From the NCBI RefSeq assembly GCF_000382405.1, contig NZ_KB908280.1, forward strand, positions 1 to 32,108: DNA of 32,108 nt. Reading direction: 5' to 3'. This DNA is from Mycobacterium sp. 141 (GTDB taxonomy: Bacteria > Actinomycetota > Actinomycetes > Mycobacteriales > Mycobacteriaceae). The notes beneath the pieces were generated by a model, which saw only the letters and a list, made by a program, of their open reading frames with translations, did not search any database and had not been told where the DNA came from. A program made the position numbers and the translations under genes. This document shows, one piece after another, positions 8,863-16,954 of this stretch (the first letter of the stretch is position 1; every line of letters begins with the position of its first letter).

Positions 8863-9291
8863 CTAGACCGCCGGCGCATCGGAGGTCGCGAACCACAACG
8901 CGACGGCGGTGACGCCGATGATCAGATAGATCGCTCCGATGATCAACGTAGCGTTTGCCGTCACGGGGCTCACCACACCGGTGCGGCGTGCTCGGGCCCG
9001 GGCCGCCAACGCCATGGGCGTCGTCACCGGAACGGCGAACGGGCCGAACACCACCACCAGCACGAGCGCGACCGCCGCGTAGCCTCCGGCGTCACCCGTC
9101 TGTGGGAGCGAACCGGGAGCCGCGGCGGACGGGCCCGCGTGCTGCGAGGTAGCCTGCGGACCTCGTCCACCGGGCAGCGGACCGGCTCCCGGTGTCGACG
9201 GGACGGCCGTCTGCATACCGGGCGCGCCCGCGGTGTAACCGGCCGCGAACCGGCTCGGCGGCAACGCCGGACCGGTGACCCCCTTGTGCAC
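8863..9291 (-). CDS. Small two-helix membrane protein with Pro/Gly-rich N-terminus
   Basis: A 142-residue protein. Residues 1-65 are Pro/Gly/Ala-rich (PPSRFAAGYTAGAPG, PGAGPLPGGRGP). A first membrane helix (about 72-95, YAAVALVLVVVFGPFAVPV), a short basic loop (AARARARRTG) and a second helix (about 115-135, ATLIIGAIYLIIGVTAVALW) follow. This topology resembles small interferon-induced-transmembrane-like (CD225) actinobacterial proteins, but I do not claim membership. GTG at 9291 is supported by TAGGA eight bases upstream; the longer frame reaching 9666 runs through the divergent promoter and the neighbouring gene and is rejected. The PSRFAAGYT stretch near residue 13 loosely resembles the QRFSAGTTY tail of the protein at 20,127. 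Confidence 0.72.
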   Translation of the reverse strand: MHKGVTGPALPPSRFAAGYTAGAPGMQTAVPSTPGAGPLPGGRGPQATSQHAGPSAAAPGSLPQTGDAGGYAAVALVLVVVFGPFAVPVTTPMALAARARARRTGVVSPVTANATLIIGAIYLIIGVTAVALWFATSDAPAV

Positions 9292-9479
9292 TGTTGGTTT
9301 CCTAACCAATCGCCGACGCTGTCGATGTTTGAATCGTGTCCGTCGTTGTCTCGGAAGGCAATCGTACGATTGGTCGACATCGATCGCCTGCGCGTTGGCA
9401 AACCCCGGCTTATTCTTGCCTCTAGTCGGCCTGCCCGCGACGCGCGCAGCCGTTCGTTTAACAGGCCGGAGGAGGTGGA
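9292..9479. promoter_or_regulatory. Divergent promoter region with a 14-bp palindrome
   Basis: This 188-bp region separates the leftward small membrane-protein gene from the rightward RDD/FtsK run, so it should hold both promoters. A perfect 14-bp palindrome, CAATCGTACGATTG, lies at 9359-9372, and a related half-site GAATCGTG lies at 9331-9338. The palindrome is a candidate operator; no factor is identified. The right end carries GGAGGAGG as the ribosome site of the RDD gene. Confidence 0.5.
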
Positions 9480-10193
9480 GTGGCGTCGGGTCAAGCGGTC
9501 GGCGTCGATCCACCCTGTTCTCACTGCGGCTCAACCCTGCGCCCCCACGCGCCGTTCTGCGCTGCCTGCGGGCAGGCGGTGCAGAACCGCGTCGTGGCCC
9601 CGCCGGCGACACCCACGGTGTCCGCCACCGCCGTGACACGGGCCGCTCAGTCGCCCACGGCAGCACCTCAGCCTGCCGACCAGTTCCTGCTGGCCGGGCG
9701 GGAAGTCAGACTGTGCGCCGGGATGCTCGACATCGCGGCCACGCTTAGTCCGGTGGTATCGCTCGCGGTGATCGGAGCAGTCCTCGGCGTCCCCGCTGTG
9801 CTCTACATCGTCGTGCCGGTGGCGGTTGTCGCCGTGTGGATCTGGCAGCAACTGTGGCTGGGTCTCACCGGAACCACGGTCGGCAAGGCGGTCGTCGGCC
9901 TGCGCGCCGTGCGCTCGGCGGACCGCAGACCCCCCGGTTTTGCGGCGGCCGCACTGCGCAGCGCGATCTTCGGCGCCAGCCTCGGACTCGCAGCGCTCCC
10001 CGTACTGATCAGCCCGACCCCACGGGGTCGCCACGACGACGTCACGGGAATCGACGTGATCGACGTGACCATCGGCGAAAACCCGCTAGGCCGACGCCAG
10101 CAGACTCCACTGCGCAGGTCCATCGACCGCAGCCTGAAAACGGTTCAATCGCCGGTGCCGTTGGCGTCGGCGGGCACACGGAGGGCGCCCTAG
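9480..10193 (+). CDS. Zinc-ribbon RDD-family membrane protein
   Basis: A 237-residue protein. The N-terminus has a zinc ribbon (Cys 13, 16, 27 and 30: CSHCG then CAACG). A Pro/Ala/Thr linker leads to an RDD-type membrane domain: FLLAGREVRLCAGMLDI at the first helix, two or three helices (about 78-125) and the typical GTTVGKAVVGLRAV after them. RDD proteins are small integral membrane proteins, often next to secretion or signalling genes, with poorly defined roles. Start GTG at 9480 follows GGAGGAGG directly. The stop is immediately followed by the ATG of the FHA-FtsK gene, so the two are almost certainly translated together. The C-terminal 40 residues (basic, polar) are unassigned. Confidence 0.83.
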   Translation: MASGQAVGVDPPCSHCGSTLRPHAPFCAACGQAVQNRVVAPPATPTVSATAVTRAAQSPTAAPQPADQFLLAGREVRLCAGMLDIAATLSPVVSLAVIGAVLGVPAVLYIVVPVAVVAVWIWQQLWLGLTGTTVGKAVVGLRAVRSADRRPPGFAAAALRSAIFGASLGLAALPVLISPTPRGRHDDVTGIDVIDVTIGENPLGRRQQTPLRRSIDRSLKTVQSPVPLASAGTRRAP

Positions 10194-13100
10194 ATGCACC
10201 TGAAGTTCATCCTGCGTCGCGACGACGGGACCCAGGCGCAACTCGCGATGACAGCCGACGCCACCGCCACCGTCGGCGACTTGGCGACGGCGCTCGGTAT
10301 CGGAGACCCCGAGCGCCGGAACGCCGCGGGGCACCGCAACCCGACGCTCAAACTCGAGCACAACGCGTTCGACCCGAACGCGAGCGGTAGGGTGCTGAAC
10401 CCGGCACGGGGACTGGTCGAAGCCGGAATCCGGTCCGGTTCGCGGGTCAGCATCACCGCAGGCGCTGCGGCACCGGCGCCGGCCGCCCGGCCCCGCGGAC
10501 GCGCCGTCGCCGTGCTCCGCGTGCTCGAGGGCCCCGACGCCGGACGCGAATTTGCCCTTCCGCCGGGCAATTCCACCATCGGCACCAAACACACCGCCGA
10601 CGTGGTGCTGTCCGACCCGGGCGTCTCCGCCGTGCATGCAGCCGTCAGCGTGGGCGAGAGCATCGAGATCTCGAACCTCGCCGGCCCGTCCGGGCTCGTC
10701 GTCGGCGGCCGCGCGATGCAACGCGCCCTGCTCGGTGTCAGCGACATCGTTCGGCTCGCCGGAACGTCCATCATGATCGTGCACATCGTCCGGCCGGGAT
10801 TGCTCCAATCCGACAGCCCCGTGGTCGAATTCAACCGCTCGCCACGCGTCGTCGCCCGCTTTGAGGAGCGGCGCTTCGCGGCACCCAAGTTGCCCCAGCG
10901 GCCCGAGCCCGAACACTTCCCGTTGGTCTCGACACTGCTGCCGCTGCCGATGGGGTTGGTGTACTTCGCGATCACGAAGAGCCTGCTGGCCGTGGGCTTC
11001 ATCGCGCTGAGTCCGCTGCTTATGCTCGGGATGTACTTCGACCAGAAGCGGCAGAACCGGAAGAAGCGCAAGCTCGAAGCCGAGCGGTTCGCCGACGGAT
11101 TACGGGCTCTGGCGGCCGATCTCACCGCCGCCCAGCGAGTCGAGGTGGCCGTGCGGCTCAGCGAGCGGCCGGCACTGCCCGAAGTCGTCGACGCGGTTCA
11201 CCGCCTCGGCCCGCTGATGTGGACCCACCGCCCCGAGCACCCCGGTTTCCTCAGCGTGCGCCTCGGGCTCGGCGACGCGGCGTCGCGCTGCCACGTCGAG
11301 GGTGACGACGAACCGGACGCCGAGCCCGGCTACCGCGAACAGCTCACCTCCCTCAAGGAGGAGTTCGCTCAGGTCAAAGACGTTCCGATCGTCGCCGACC
11401 TCACCGAGTGCGGCGCGCTGGGCGTCTGCGGTCCGCGTGGGCTGGTGGACGGCGTGGCCCGAGGCCTCGTCATGCAACTGATCGGACTGCACTCCCCCGC
11501 CGAGCTCGCCGTGGCCGCGTTCTCGTCGCCGCACCTGCAGGGCTCGTGGGACTGGCTGGAGTGGATTCCGCACACCGGCTCGCTGCACAGCCCGCTCGCG
11601 GGCAATCACCTGACCGACAGCGTCGAAGGCGGCGTCGCCCTGCTGTCCCGGCTCGAGGATCTCGTCAAGCAACGCGCCGAGGCTCTGGCGACGCGAACGG
11701 CCCCGCGGTACGGACCGGTCTCGGATGCGTCCGCGTCCCTCCAAGAGCCCGCCCTGACCACGCCCGCGGTGGTCGTCCTGGTCGAGGACACCGCACCCAT
11801 CGACCGGGCGCGGATGACCCGGCTCGCAGAGCGCGGATCCGCCGTCAGCGTGCACGTCGTCTGGGTCGCCACACAGGTCAGCAGCCTGCCAGCCGCGTGC
11901 CGCACCTACCTCCTGGTCGAGAATCCCACGCAGGGCGCGACGGTCGGCGAGGTGCGCCACGGCAGGCACAACTTCCCCGTGGCGTGCGAAACTCTCGCCG
12001 TCGACGTCGCCGAACAGGTCGCCCTGCTGATGGCCCCCGTCGTAGACGTCGGCGCCGCCGTCGAGGATGCCAGCGACCTCCCCCGCACTGCCTCGTACCT
12101 CGGGTTGACCGACCCCGCGTTCGGCAGCGATCCGACCGCGGTGATCGCGCAGTGGACGTCCAACGACTCCGTAGTCAACCGCACCGGGCCCGTCACGCCA
12201 CTGCGCACCGCGCCGTCCCTGCGCGCGCTGGTCGGCTCGACTGGAACCGAGGACTTCCACCTCGACCTGCGGGAGCAGGGACCACACGCCCTCGTCGGCG
12301 GCACCACCGGCTCGGGTAAGAGCGAGTTCCTGCAGGCGTGGGTGATGGGAATGGCCGCCGCCCACAGCCCCGACCGTGTGACGTTCCTGCTCGTCGACTA
12401 CAAGGGCGGCGCCGCCTTCGCCGAGTGCAATCACCTGCCGCACACCGTCGGGCTGGTCACCGACCTGTCGCCGCATCTTGTGCGCCGCGCGCTCACATCG
12501 CTGCGGGCCGAGATCAAACACCGCGAGGAGCTGCTCAGCGACAAGAACGCCAAGGACCTCGTCTCGCTCCAGCAGTCCGGAGACCCCGACGCCCCGCCCA
12601 GCCTGGTGATCATCGTCGACGAATTCGCGGCCTTGGCCTCCGAGGTGCCCGAGTTCGTCGACGGGGTCATCGACGTGGCTCAGCGCGGCCGCTCCCTTGG
12701 CCTGCACCTGATCCTCGCCACGCAGCGCCCAGCGGGCGTCATCAAGGCCAGCCTGCGCGCCAACACCAACCTGCGTATCGCGCTGCGGCTCAACGACGTC
12801 GACGACTCACTCGACGTCGTGGACGACAAACAGGCCGCTTACTTCCCGCCCGAGATCCCCGGGCGCGCAGTCGCAAAGACCGGACCGGGGAGGTTGATCA
12901 CCTTCCAGGCCGCCTACGTGGGCGGCCGGTCCGACGACCAACCCGATCGCGCACGGATCGACCTGTGCGAGTTCAGGTTCGGCAAGCGCCGTCAGTGGCG
13001 GACCGAACTACCGTCGATACACACCGGGGACCGCGTGGGACCCAACGACATCAGCCGGATCGTCGCCACCGTCACCAGGGCCGCGGGCCAGCTGCGCCTG

Positions 13101-14654
13101 CCGACGCCGCGCAAGCCATGGCTGCCACCGCTCGCCGCGGTGTGCGCGCTCGAGGATCTGCCGACTCCGGCCCGCGAGGGCCAACTCGTCATCGGCCGCT
13201 GCGACCTACCGGGGAAACAGAGCCAACCCGTCGGCTACTTCGACCCCGACCTGGACGGCAACATGGCGATCATCGGGACCGGCGGTGCCGGGAAGTCCAC
13301 GGCTCTGCGCACACTCGCGGTGTCGGCGGCGCTGGCCCCCGGCGACGGCCCCGTTCACGTGTACGGCTTCGACTTCGGGTCCGGCAGCCTGCGTGTCCTC
13401 GAGGCTCTGCCGCACGTCGGGGCGATCGTCTCCGGCGACGACGACGAGCGAATCGCCCGGGTGCTGCGCCGGCTCACCGGGGTGCTCGACGACCGCGCCG
13501 ACCGGTTCGCCCGCGTCCACGCCGCGAGCATCTCGGACTACCGCAAGCTCAGCGGTAATCACACCGAACCGCGGATCCTGTTGCTGATCGACGGGATCGG
13601 TGCGTTCCGCGACGCCTACGAGTTCATCGGGCAGTCCACGAACTTCGCGATGTTCAGCCAGCTTGTCTCCGACGGGCGCAGCCTGGGACTGCACGTCGTC
13701 GTGACCGGCGACCGCCCCGGAGCGCTGTCCACGTCGCTGGCATCCACGATGCAACGCCGCCTGTACCTACGGCTGGCGAACGATGACGACTACGCGGCCG
13801 CCGGCGTGCCTTCCGACGTACTGACGGCCAACTCGCCGCGCGGTCGGGGCATCATGGCGCGCCAGGAGTTCCAGATGGCGGTGTATGGAGGCGATGCCAA
13901 CGTCTCCGTGCAGGCCGCCGCCATCGAACGGCTCGCAACGGCGATGACCGAGGACGGCTTCGCGGCACCCGCACCGGTGCAACGGCTACCGGAGGCCGTC
14001 CCGCTGGAATCACTGCCCTCCGCGACGTCGAACGGGCTGGCGGTGATCGGACTCGGCGATCAGGATCTCTCCCCCGTCGGGTTCGCGCCGCGCGGACTCC
14101 TGATGGTGACGGGTCCACCCGGCAGCGGTCGGAGCACCGCGTTACTGACCCTGGCGCAGGCGGTGCGGCGGCAAGATCCCGCCACACGCGTCCTCTACAT
14201 CGCACCGAGCGCTTCGGCCATCAGCGGTCTGGACATCTGGAGCGATGTGGCCGTCGGCGTCGATCAGGCCATCGAACTGGCGAACCGGGTGACGCCGACA
14301 CTGGACGCTGGGGCTCCGCCCCAGCGGATGGTCGCCGTCATGGAGTCGATCGCCGGATTCGGCGACACCGCAGCCGAATCCGAGCTGACCACCTTCGTCA
14401 AGGCGATGTCCGAGTCGGCCATGCTGGTGATCGGCGAATCCGAGGTGTCGACGTGGAGCCAGATCTGGATGCTCGGTCAGCCGTTCAAGTCCGCCCGGCG
14501 CGGCCTGGTGCTGGCGCCGACGGGACTGGAGACCAGCTCCCTACTCAGCACCGAACTCGGGCGGGTACGCAACAAGCAGTACCCACCGGGCCGCGGCGTG
14601 CTCATCGAGAAGGGCAACGGCGTGTGGCTGCACGTCGCCAACCCCGTCACCTGA
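10194..14654 (+). CDS. FHA-domain FtsK/SpoIIIE ATPase, EssC/EccC-like type VII secretion motor
   Basis: A 1,486-residue protein. Residues 1-95 look like a ubiquitin-like (YukD-type) fold (MHLKFILRRDDGTQAQLAM). An FHA domain, which reads phosphothreonine, spans about 105-202 (STIGTKHTADVVLSDPGVS, then AVHAAVS). Two membrane helices (about 243-285) precede three FtsK-type ATPase modules. Module 1: Walker A GGTTGSGKSEF near 701 and Walker B LVIIVDEFAAL near 804. Module 2: GTGGAGKSTAL near 1027 with LLLIDGIGAF. Module 3: GPPGSGRSTAL near 1306, where Arg replaces the Walker lysine. This order (FHA, two helices, three ATPases) matches EssC-type motors that drive WXG100 export. The next gene encodes a WXG100-lipase fusion, a plausible substrate. 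The FHA links it to the two kinases in this cluster. Confidence 0.92.
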   Translation: MHLKFILRRDDGTQAQLAMTADATATVGDLATALGIGDPERRNAAGHRNPTLKLEHNAFDPNASGRVLNPARGLVEAGIRSGSRVSITAGAAAPAPAARPRGRAVAVLRVLEGPDAGREFALPPGNSTIGTKHTADVVLSDPGVSAVHAAVSVGESIEISNLAGPSGLVVGGRAMQRALLGVSDIVRLAGTSIMIVHIVRPGLLQSDSPVVEFNRSPRVVARFEERRFAAPKLPQRPEPEHFPLVSTLLPLPMGLVYFAITKSLLAVGFIALSPLLMLGMYFDQKRQNRKKRKLEAERFADGLRALAADLTAAQRVEVAVRLSERPALPEVVDAVHRLGPLMWTHRPEHPGFLSVRLGLGDAASRCHVEGDDEPDAEPGYREQLTSLKEEFAQVKDVPIVADLTECGALGVCGPRGLVDGVARGLVMQLIGLHSPAELAVAAFSSPHLQGSWDWLEWIPHTGSLHSPLAGNHLTDSVEGGVALLSRLEDLVKQRAEALATRTAPRYGPVSDASASLQEPALTTPAVVVLVEDTAPIDRARMTRLAERGSAVSVHVVWVATQVSSLPAACRTYLLVENPTQGATVGEVRHGRHNFPVACETLAVDVAEQVALLMAPVVDVGAAVEDASDLPRTASYLGLTDPAFGSDPTAVIAQWTSNDSVVNRTGPVTPLRTAPSLRALVGSTGTEDFHLDLREQGPHALVGGTTGSGKSEFLQAWVMGMAAAHSPDRVTFLLVDYKGGAAFAECNHLPHTVGLVTDLSPHLVRRALTSLRAEIKHREELLSDKNAKDLVSLQQSGDPDAPPSLVIIVDEFAALASEVPEFVDGVIDVAQRGRSLGLHLILATQRPAGVIKASLRANTNLRIALRLNDVDDSLDVVDDKQAAYFPPEIPGRAVAKTGPGRLITFQAAYVGGRSDDQPDRARIDLCEFRFGKRRQWRTELPSIHTGDRVGPNDISRIVATVTRAAGQLRLPTPRKPWLPPLAAVCALEDLPTPAREGQLVIGRCDLPGKQSQPVGYFDPDLDGNMAIIGTGGAGKSTALRTLAVSAALAPGDGPVHVYGFDFGSGSLRVLEALPHVGAIVSGDDDERIARVLRRLTGVLDDRADRFARVHAASISDYRKLSGNHTEPRILLLIDGIGAFRDAYEFIGQSTNFAMFSQLVSDGRSLGLHVVVTGDRPGALSTSLASTMQRRLYLRLANDDDYAAAGVPSDVLTANSPRGRGIMARQEFQMAVYGGDANVSVQAAAIERLATAMTEDGFAAPAPVQRLPEAVPLESLPSATSNGLAVIGLGDQDLSPVGFAPRGLLMVTGPPGSGRSTALLTLAQAVRRQDPATRVLYIAPSASAISGLDIWSDVAVGVDQAIELANRVTPTLDAGAPPQRMVAVMESIAGFGDTAAESELTTFVKAMSESAMLVIGESEVSTWSQIWMLGQPFKSARRGLVLAPTGLETSSLLSTELGRVRNKQYPPGRGVLIEKGNGVWLHVANPVT

Positions 14655-14706
14655 CCCCGATCGCGGTGCAAGCCGTGCGTGCCGCCGAAAGACCGTGAGG
14701 ATCCAC

Positions 14707-15822
14707 ATGGCCTACCAGGGCGCCGACCCCGTTCAGCTTCGCACCGTCGCAGCACGATTCGACAATGCCGCCGACACGCTGGACCAGTTGGTGAAAACGC
14801 TGAACGGCAAGGTGAACATCGGCTGGCTGTGGACCGGTGCCGACGCCGACCGCTTCCGGTCCCAGTGGGCGGGACGCTCCAGCCTATCCGTCAAGGCGGC
14901 CGCGGACGGCCTGCGCCAGGCCGGAATCGACCTGCGCCGCAACGCCGAGGAGCAGGAGCGCGTCAGCGGCGCGGTCGGTCTCGCGACCTCGTCCAGGAGC
15001 GGTGCCGAAGCAGGCGTGCCGACAGCGCCCGCCAGCACATCGTCGCTCTTCGACCGCATCAAGGTCAGCGACCGCTCGCAGGACGGGATCTACATCGAGC
15101 AGGTTATCGGGGCGGACGGCAGAACCCGTTTCATCGTGTACCTGAACGGCACGTCGGCGGCGGAACGCCTCACGGTCGGCCGCAACGCCGAAGTGATCCA
15201 AGGGCGCCCAGACTCCTACATCACCGGCAGGATCGACGCCGCACTCGCCGCGGCCGGCTACAAGCCCGGTAAGGACGGACCTGACGTCATGTTCGTCGGC
15301 TTCAGCCAGGGCGGCATGGACGCTCAAAACATCGCAGCCGCAGGCAGATACCACGTCACCGACCTCGTCACCTACGGCGCTCCCCTCACCCACGCCGACC
15401 AGTCCGGAATCAACACCGTCCACCTGCGCGCCAAGGGCGACGGCGTGCCGCAGATCCCCGGCCGCATCGCGACGGGCGCCATCCCCGGACCCGCCGGCGC
15501 CGTGATCGGTTTTGTCAACACCGCGGTCGGCGGCATCGGCGACCGGGTTCCCTTCACCGAACCGTGGGCGGGTCCGTCGAGCCACATCTTCGAATACGAC
15601 CCGAAAATCAAGGCCCCCGGACCGCTGGACGACGGCAGGATCGGCTGGGACGACGCGTTCAACGCCGTCGGCGGAAACCACGCCAACGCGAAGACCTACG
15701 AGACCGTGGGACGGGCCTTCGACACTTCGACCGACCCGCGGTGGGCGGCCGCCCGCGACAGCATCGCGAAGTTCCAGGGCGAGGTCGTCGCGACGGTCGA
15801 TCCGACGCAATCGACGAAATGA
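14707..15822 (+). CDS. WXG100-lipase fusion, probable type VII-like secreted effector
   Basis: A 371-residue protein. The first 95 residues form a WXG100-like helical hairpin with the turn motif WTG at 42-44 (IGWLWTGADADRF). A linker leads to an alpha/beta-hydrolase domain with the nucleophile elbow GFSQG (198-202, Ser200). Later Asp (RAKGDGVPQIPG) and His (GPSSHIFEYD) are candidates for the triad. No signal peptide is present, as expected for WXG100 substrates. ATG at 14707 follows GTGAGGATCC; the GTG at 14695 is an alternative giving four extra residues. It follows the ATPase by 52 bp and overlaps the next gene by ATGA, so all three are likely one operon. Predicted role: exported lipase, esterase or phospholipase; the substrate is unknown. 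No immunity protein is identified, unless the DUF6777 neighbour serves. Confidence 0.85.
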   Translation: MAYQGADPVQLRTVAARFDNAADTLDQLVKTLNGKVNIGWLWTGADADRFRSQWAGRSSLSVKAAADGLRQAGIDLRRNAEEQERVSGAVGLATSSRSGAEAGVPTAPASTSSLFDRIKVSDRSQDGIYIEQVIGADGRTRFIVYLNGTSAAERLTVGRNAEVIQGRPDSYITGRIDAALAAAGYKPGKDGPDVMFVGFSQGGMDAQNIAAAGRYHVTDLVTYGAPLTHADQSGINTVHLRAKGDGVPQIPGRIATGAIPGPAGAVIGFVNTAVGGIGDRVPFTEPWAGPSSHIFEYDPKIKAPGPLDDGRIGWDDAFNAVGGNHANAKTYETVGRAFDTSTDPRWAAARDSIAKFQGEVVATVDPTQSTK

Positions 15823-16721
15823 CAGCGCCACCCGGCTGGGTCGACCCGAACGCCCCCTCGACGACGAACGTGAACCCGAACGCCAGGACGATCCTTGGTA
15901 TCGCTGCCGCGGCCCTCACCGCCGTGGTGGTCGCCACGCTCGTCACCGTCGTGGTGATGACCCGGGGCGTCGACTCGTCGAGCGGACCCCAAGCCGACGA
16001 CGTGGTGCTGACCGCCGCCAACGCGGCGGTCGCCGATCCCTTCGGCCAGTCGGTCGTGCTGGACCGCACACCGCCGTCACCCGAAGCCGCGCAACACATC
16101 ACGGAGAGCGTCGCGGGCATCCCCTACTTCCCCGATCGCGGAGTACGGCTAGCGTCGGGTACCCAGCGCGGGATGTACGGCACGTTCAACCGGCCGCACG
16201 GTCCGTGCGATGGCGCCACCGCGGCCACCGCCCTACTGAACGACGCAACGCGGGGTACGACATGGGCCACTGCGCTGGATCTGCAACGCAACGAGATCCC
16301 TTACTACCTCAACACTTTGACGCCCGTGACGTTGACCGTCGACACCTGGGTGACATCCTACGGTTACGTCGACGGCGCCGCGCGCCCCTACCAGACGGTC
16401 CTGCAGGCGGGCAACGCTGTGATGATCGACCCCGCGGGCGTACCGCGACTGCACTGCGAGGGGCTGAGCCCGCTGGCGCCGCCGGCGAACCGCAACCTGT
16501 CCGACCTGAGACAGATGGGCAGGCCCTGGCCCGAATTCGACGGCCGGAAGGTGGTCGCCATCGCCTACACTGCGGGCACCGCCGCGCAGCCCACCGCCGA
16601 GTTCACGCTGCTCGACCTGGCCAGTGGGCAGACCGTCAATCGCAACGCGGGCGGAACGATCAACCTTGGCCCCGGCGCGACCCGACTGCCCAATCCCGTC
16701 GCCATGAACGCCGCACCCTAG
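15819..16721 (+). CDS. DUF6777-like single-pass membrane protein
   Basis: A 300-residue protein. A proline-rich N-terminus (MTAPPGWVDPNAP) is followed by one membrane helix (about 26-48, ILGIAAAALTAVVVATLVTV) and a large outside domain. HGPCDGATAATALLNDA, YYLNTLTPVTLTVDTWVT, YQTVLQAGNAVMIDPAGVP and LSPLAPP match the pattern I know from actinobacterial DUF6777 domains, whose function is undefined. Two Cys (CDG, LHCEG) may pair outside. The ATG overlaps the stop of the WXG100-lipase gene (ATGA), so translation is coupled. This suggests a role tied to the effector, perhaps receptor, chaperone or immunity; that is inference. A decayed copy of its 3' end lies at 18,745-18,864. Confidence 0.8.
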   Translation: MTAPPGWVDPNAPSTTNVNPNARTILGIAAAALTAVVVATLVTVVVMTRGVDSSSGPQADDVVLTAANAAVADPFGQSVVLDRTPPSPEAAQHITESVAGIPYFPDRGVRLASGTQRGMYGTFNRPHGPCDGATAATALLNDATRGTTWATALDLQRNEIPYYLNTLTPVTLTVDTWVTSYGYVDGAARPYQTVLQAGNAVMIDPAGVPRLHCEGLSPLAPPANRNLSDLRQMGRPWPEFDGRKVVAIAYTAGTAAQPTAEFTLLDLASGQTVNRNAGGTINLGPGATRLPNPVAMNAAP

Positions 16722-16954
16722 GTTCACCCCATGTCAAAAACTCACCTCAACATGCTGCGAACCGCCCGCCTGCCGGCGTGGCGGCGAGGTGCGTGCGCAG
16801 TTGTTCGATCGTCGATTTGCTGGGCAGTAGAATTCCGGCCTCCGCAGGACACATCCGACGCTGCGCCGTTCTTGCTTGCGGGGAGCAGGCTGGACCGACA
16901 GACGTACGACGTTTCAGAAGTCAGACATACGCGAGAGCGCCATGGGGTGATGAG

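Noticed and set aside
11100..12707. Minus-strand frame of 535 codons inside the FtsK gene
   Set aside because: Shadow of the ATPase gene; no recognisable domain, while the plus strand carries all Walker motifs.
15512..16954. Extended N-terminus for the second kinase
   Set aside because: The upstream frame overlaps the lipase and DUF6777 genes and reads as Arg-rich sequence; the TTG at 16,955 aligns with the start of the paralogue.
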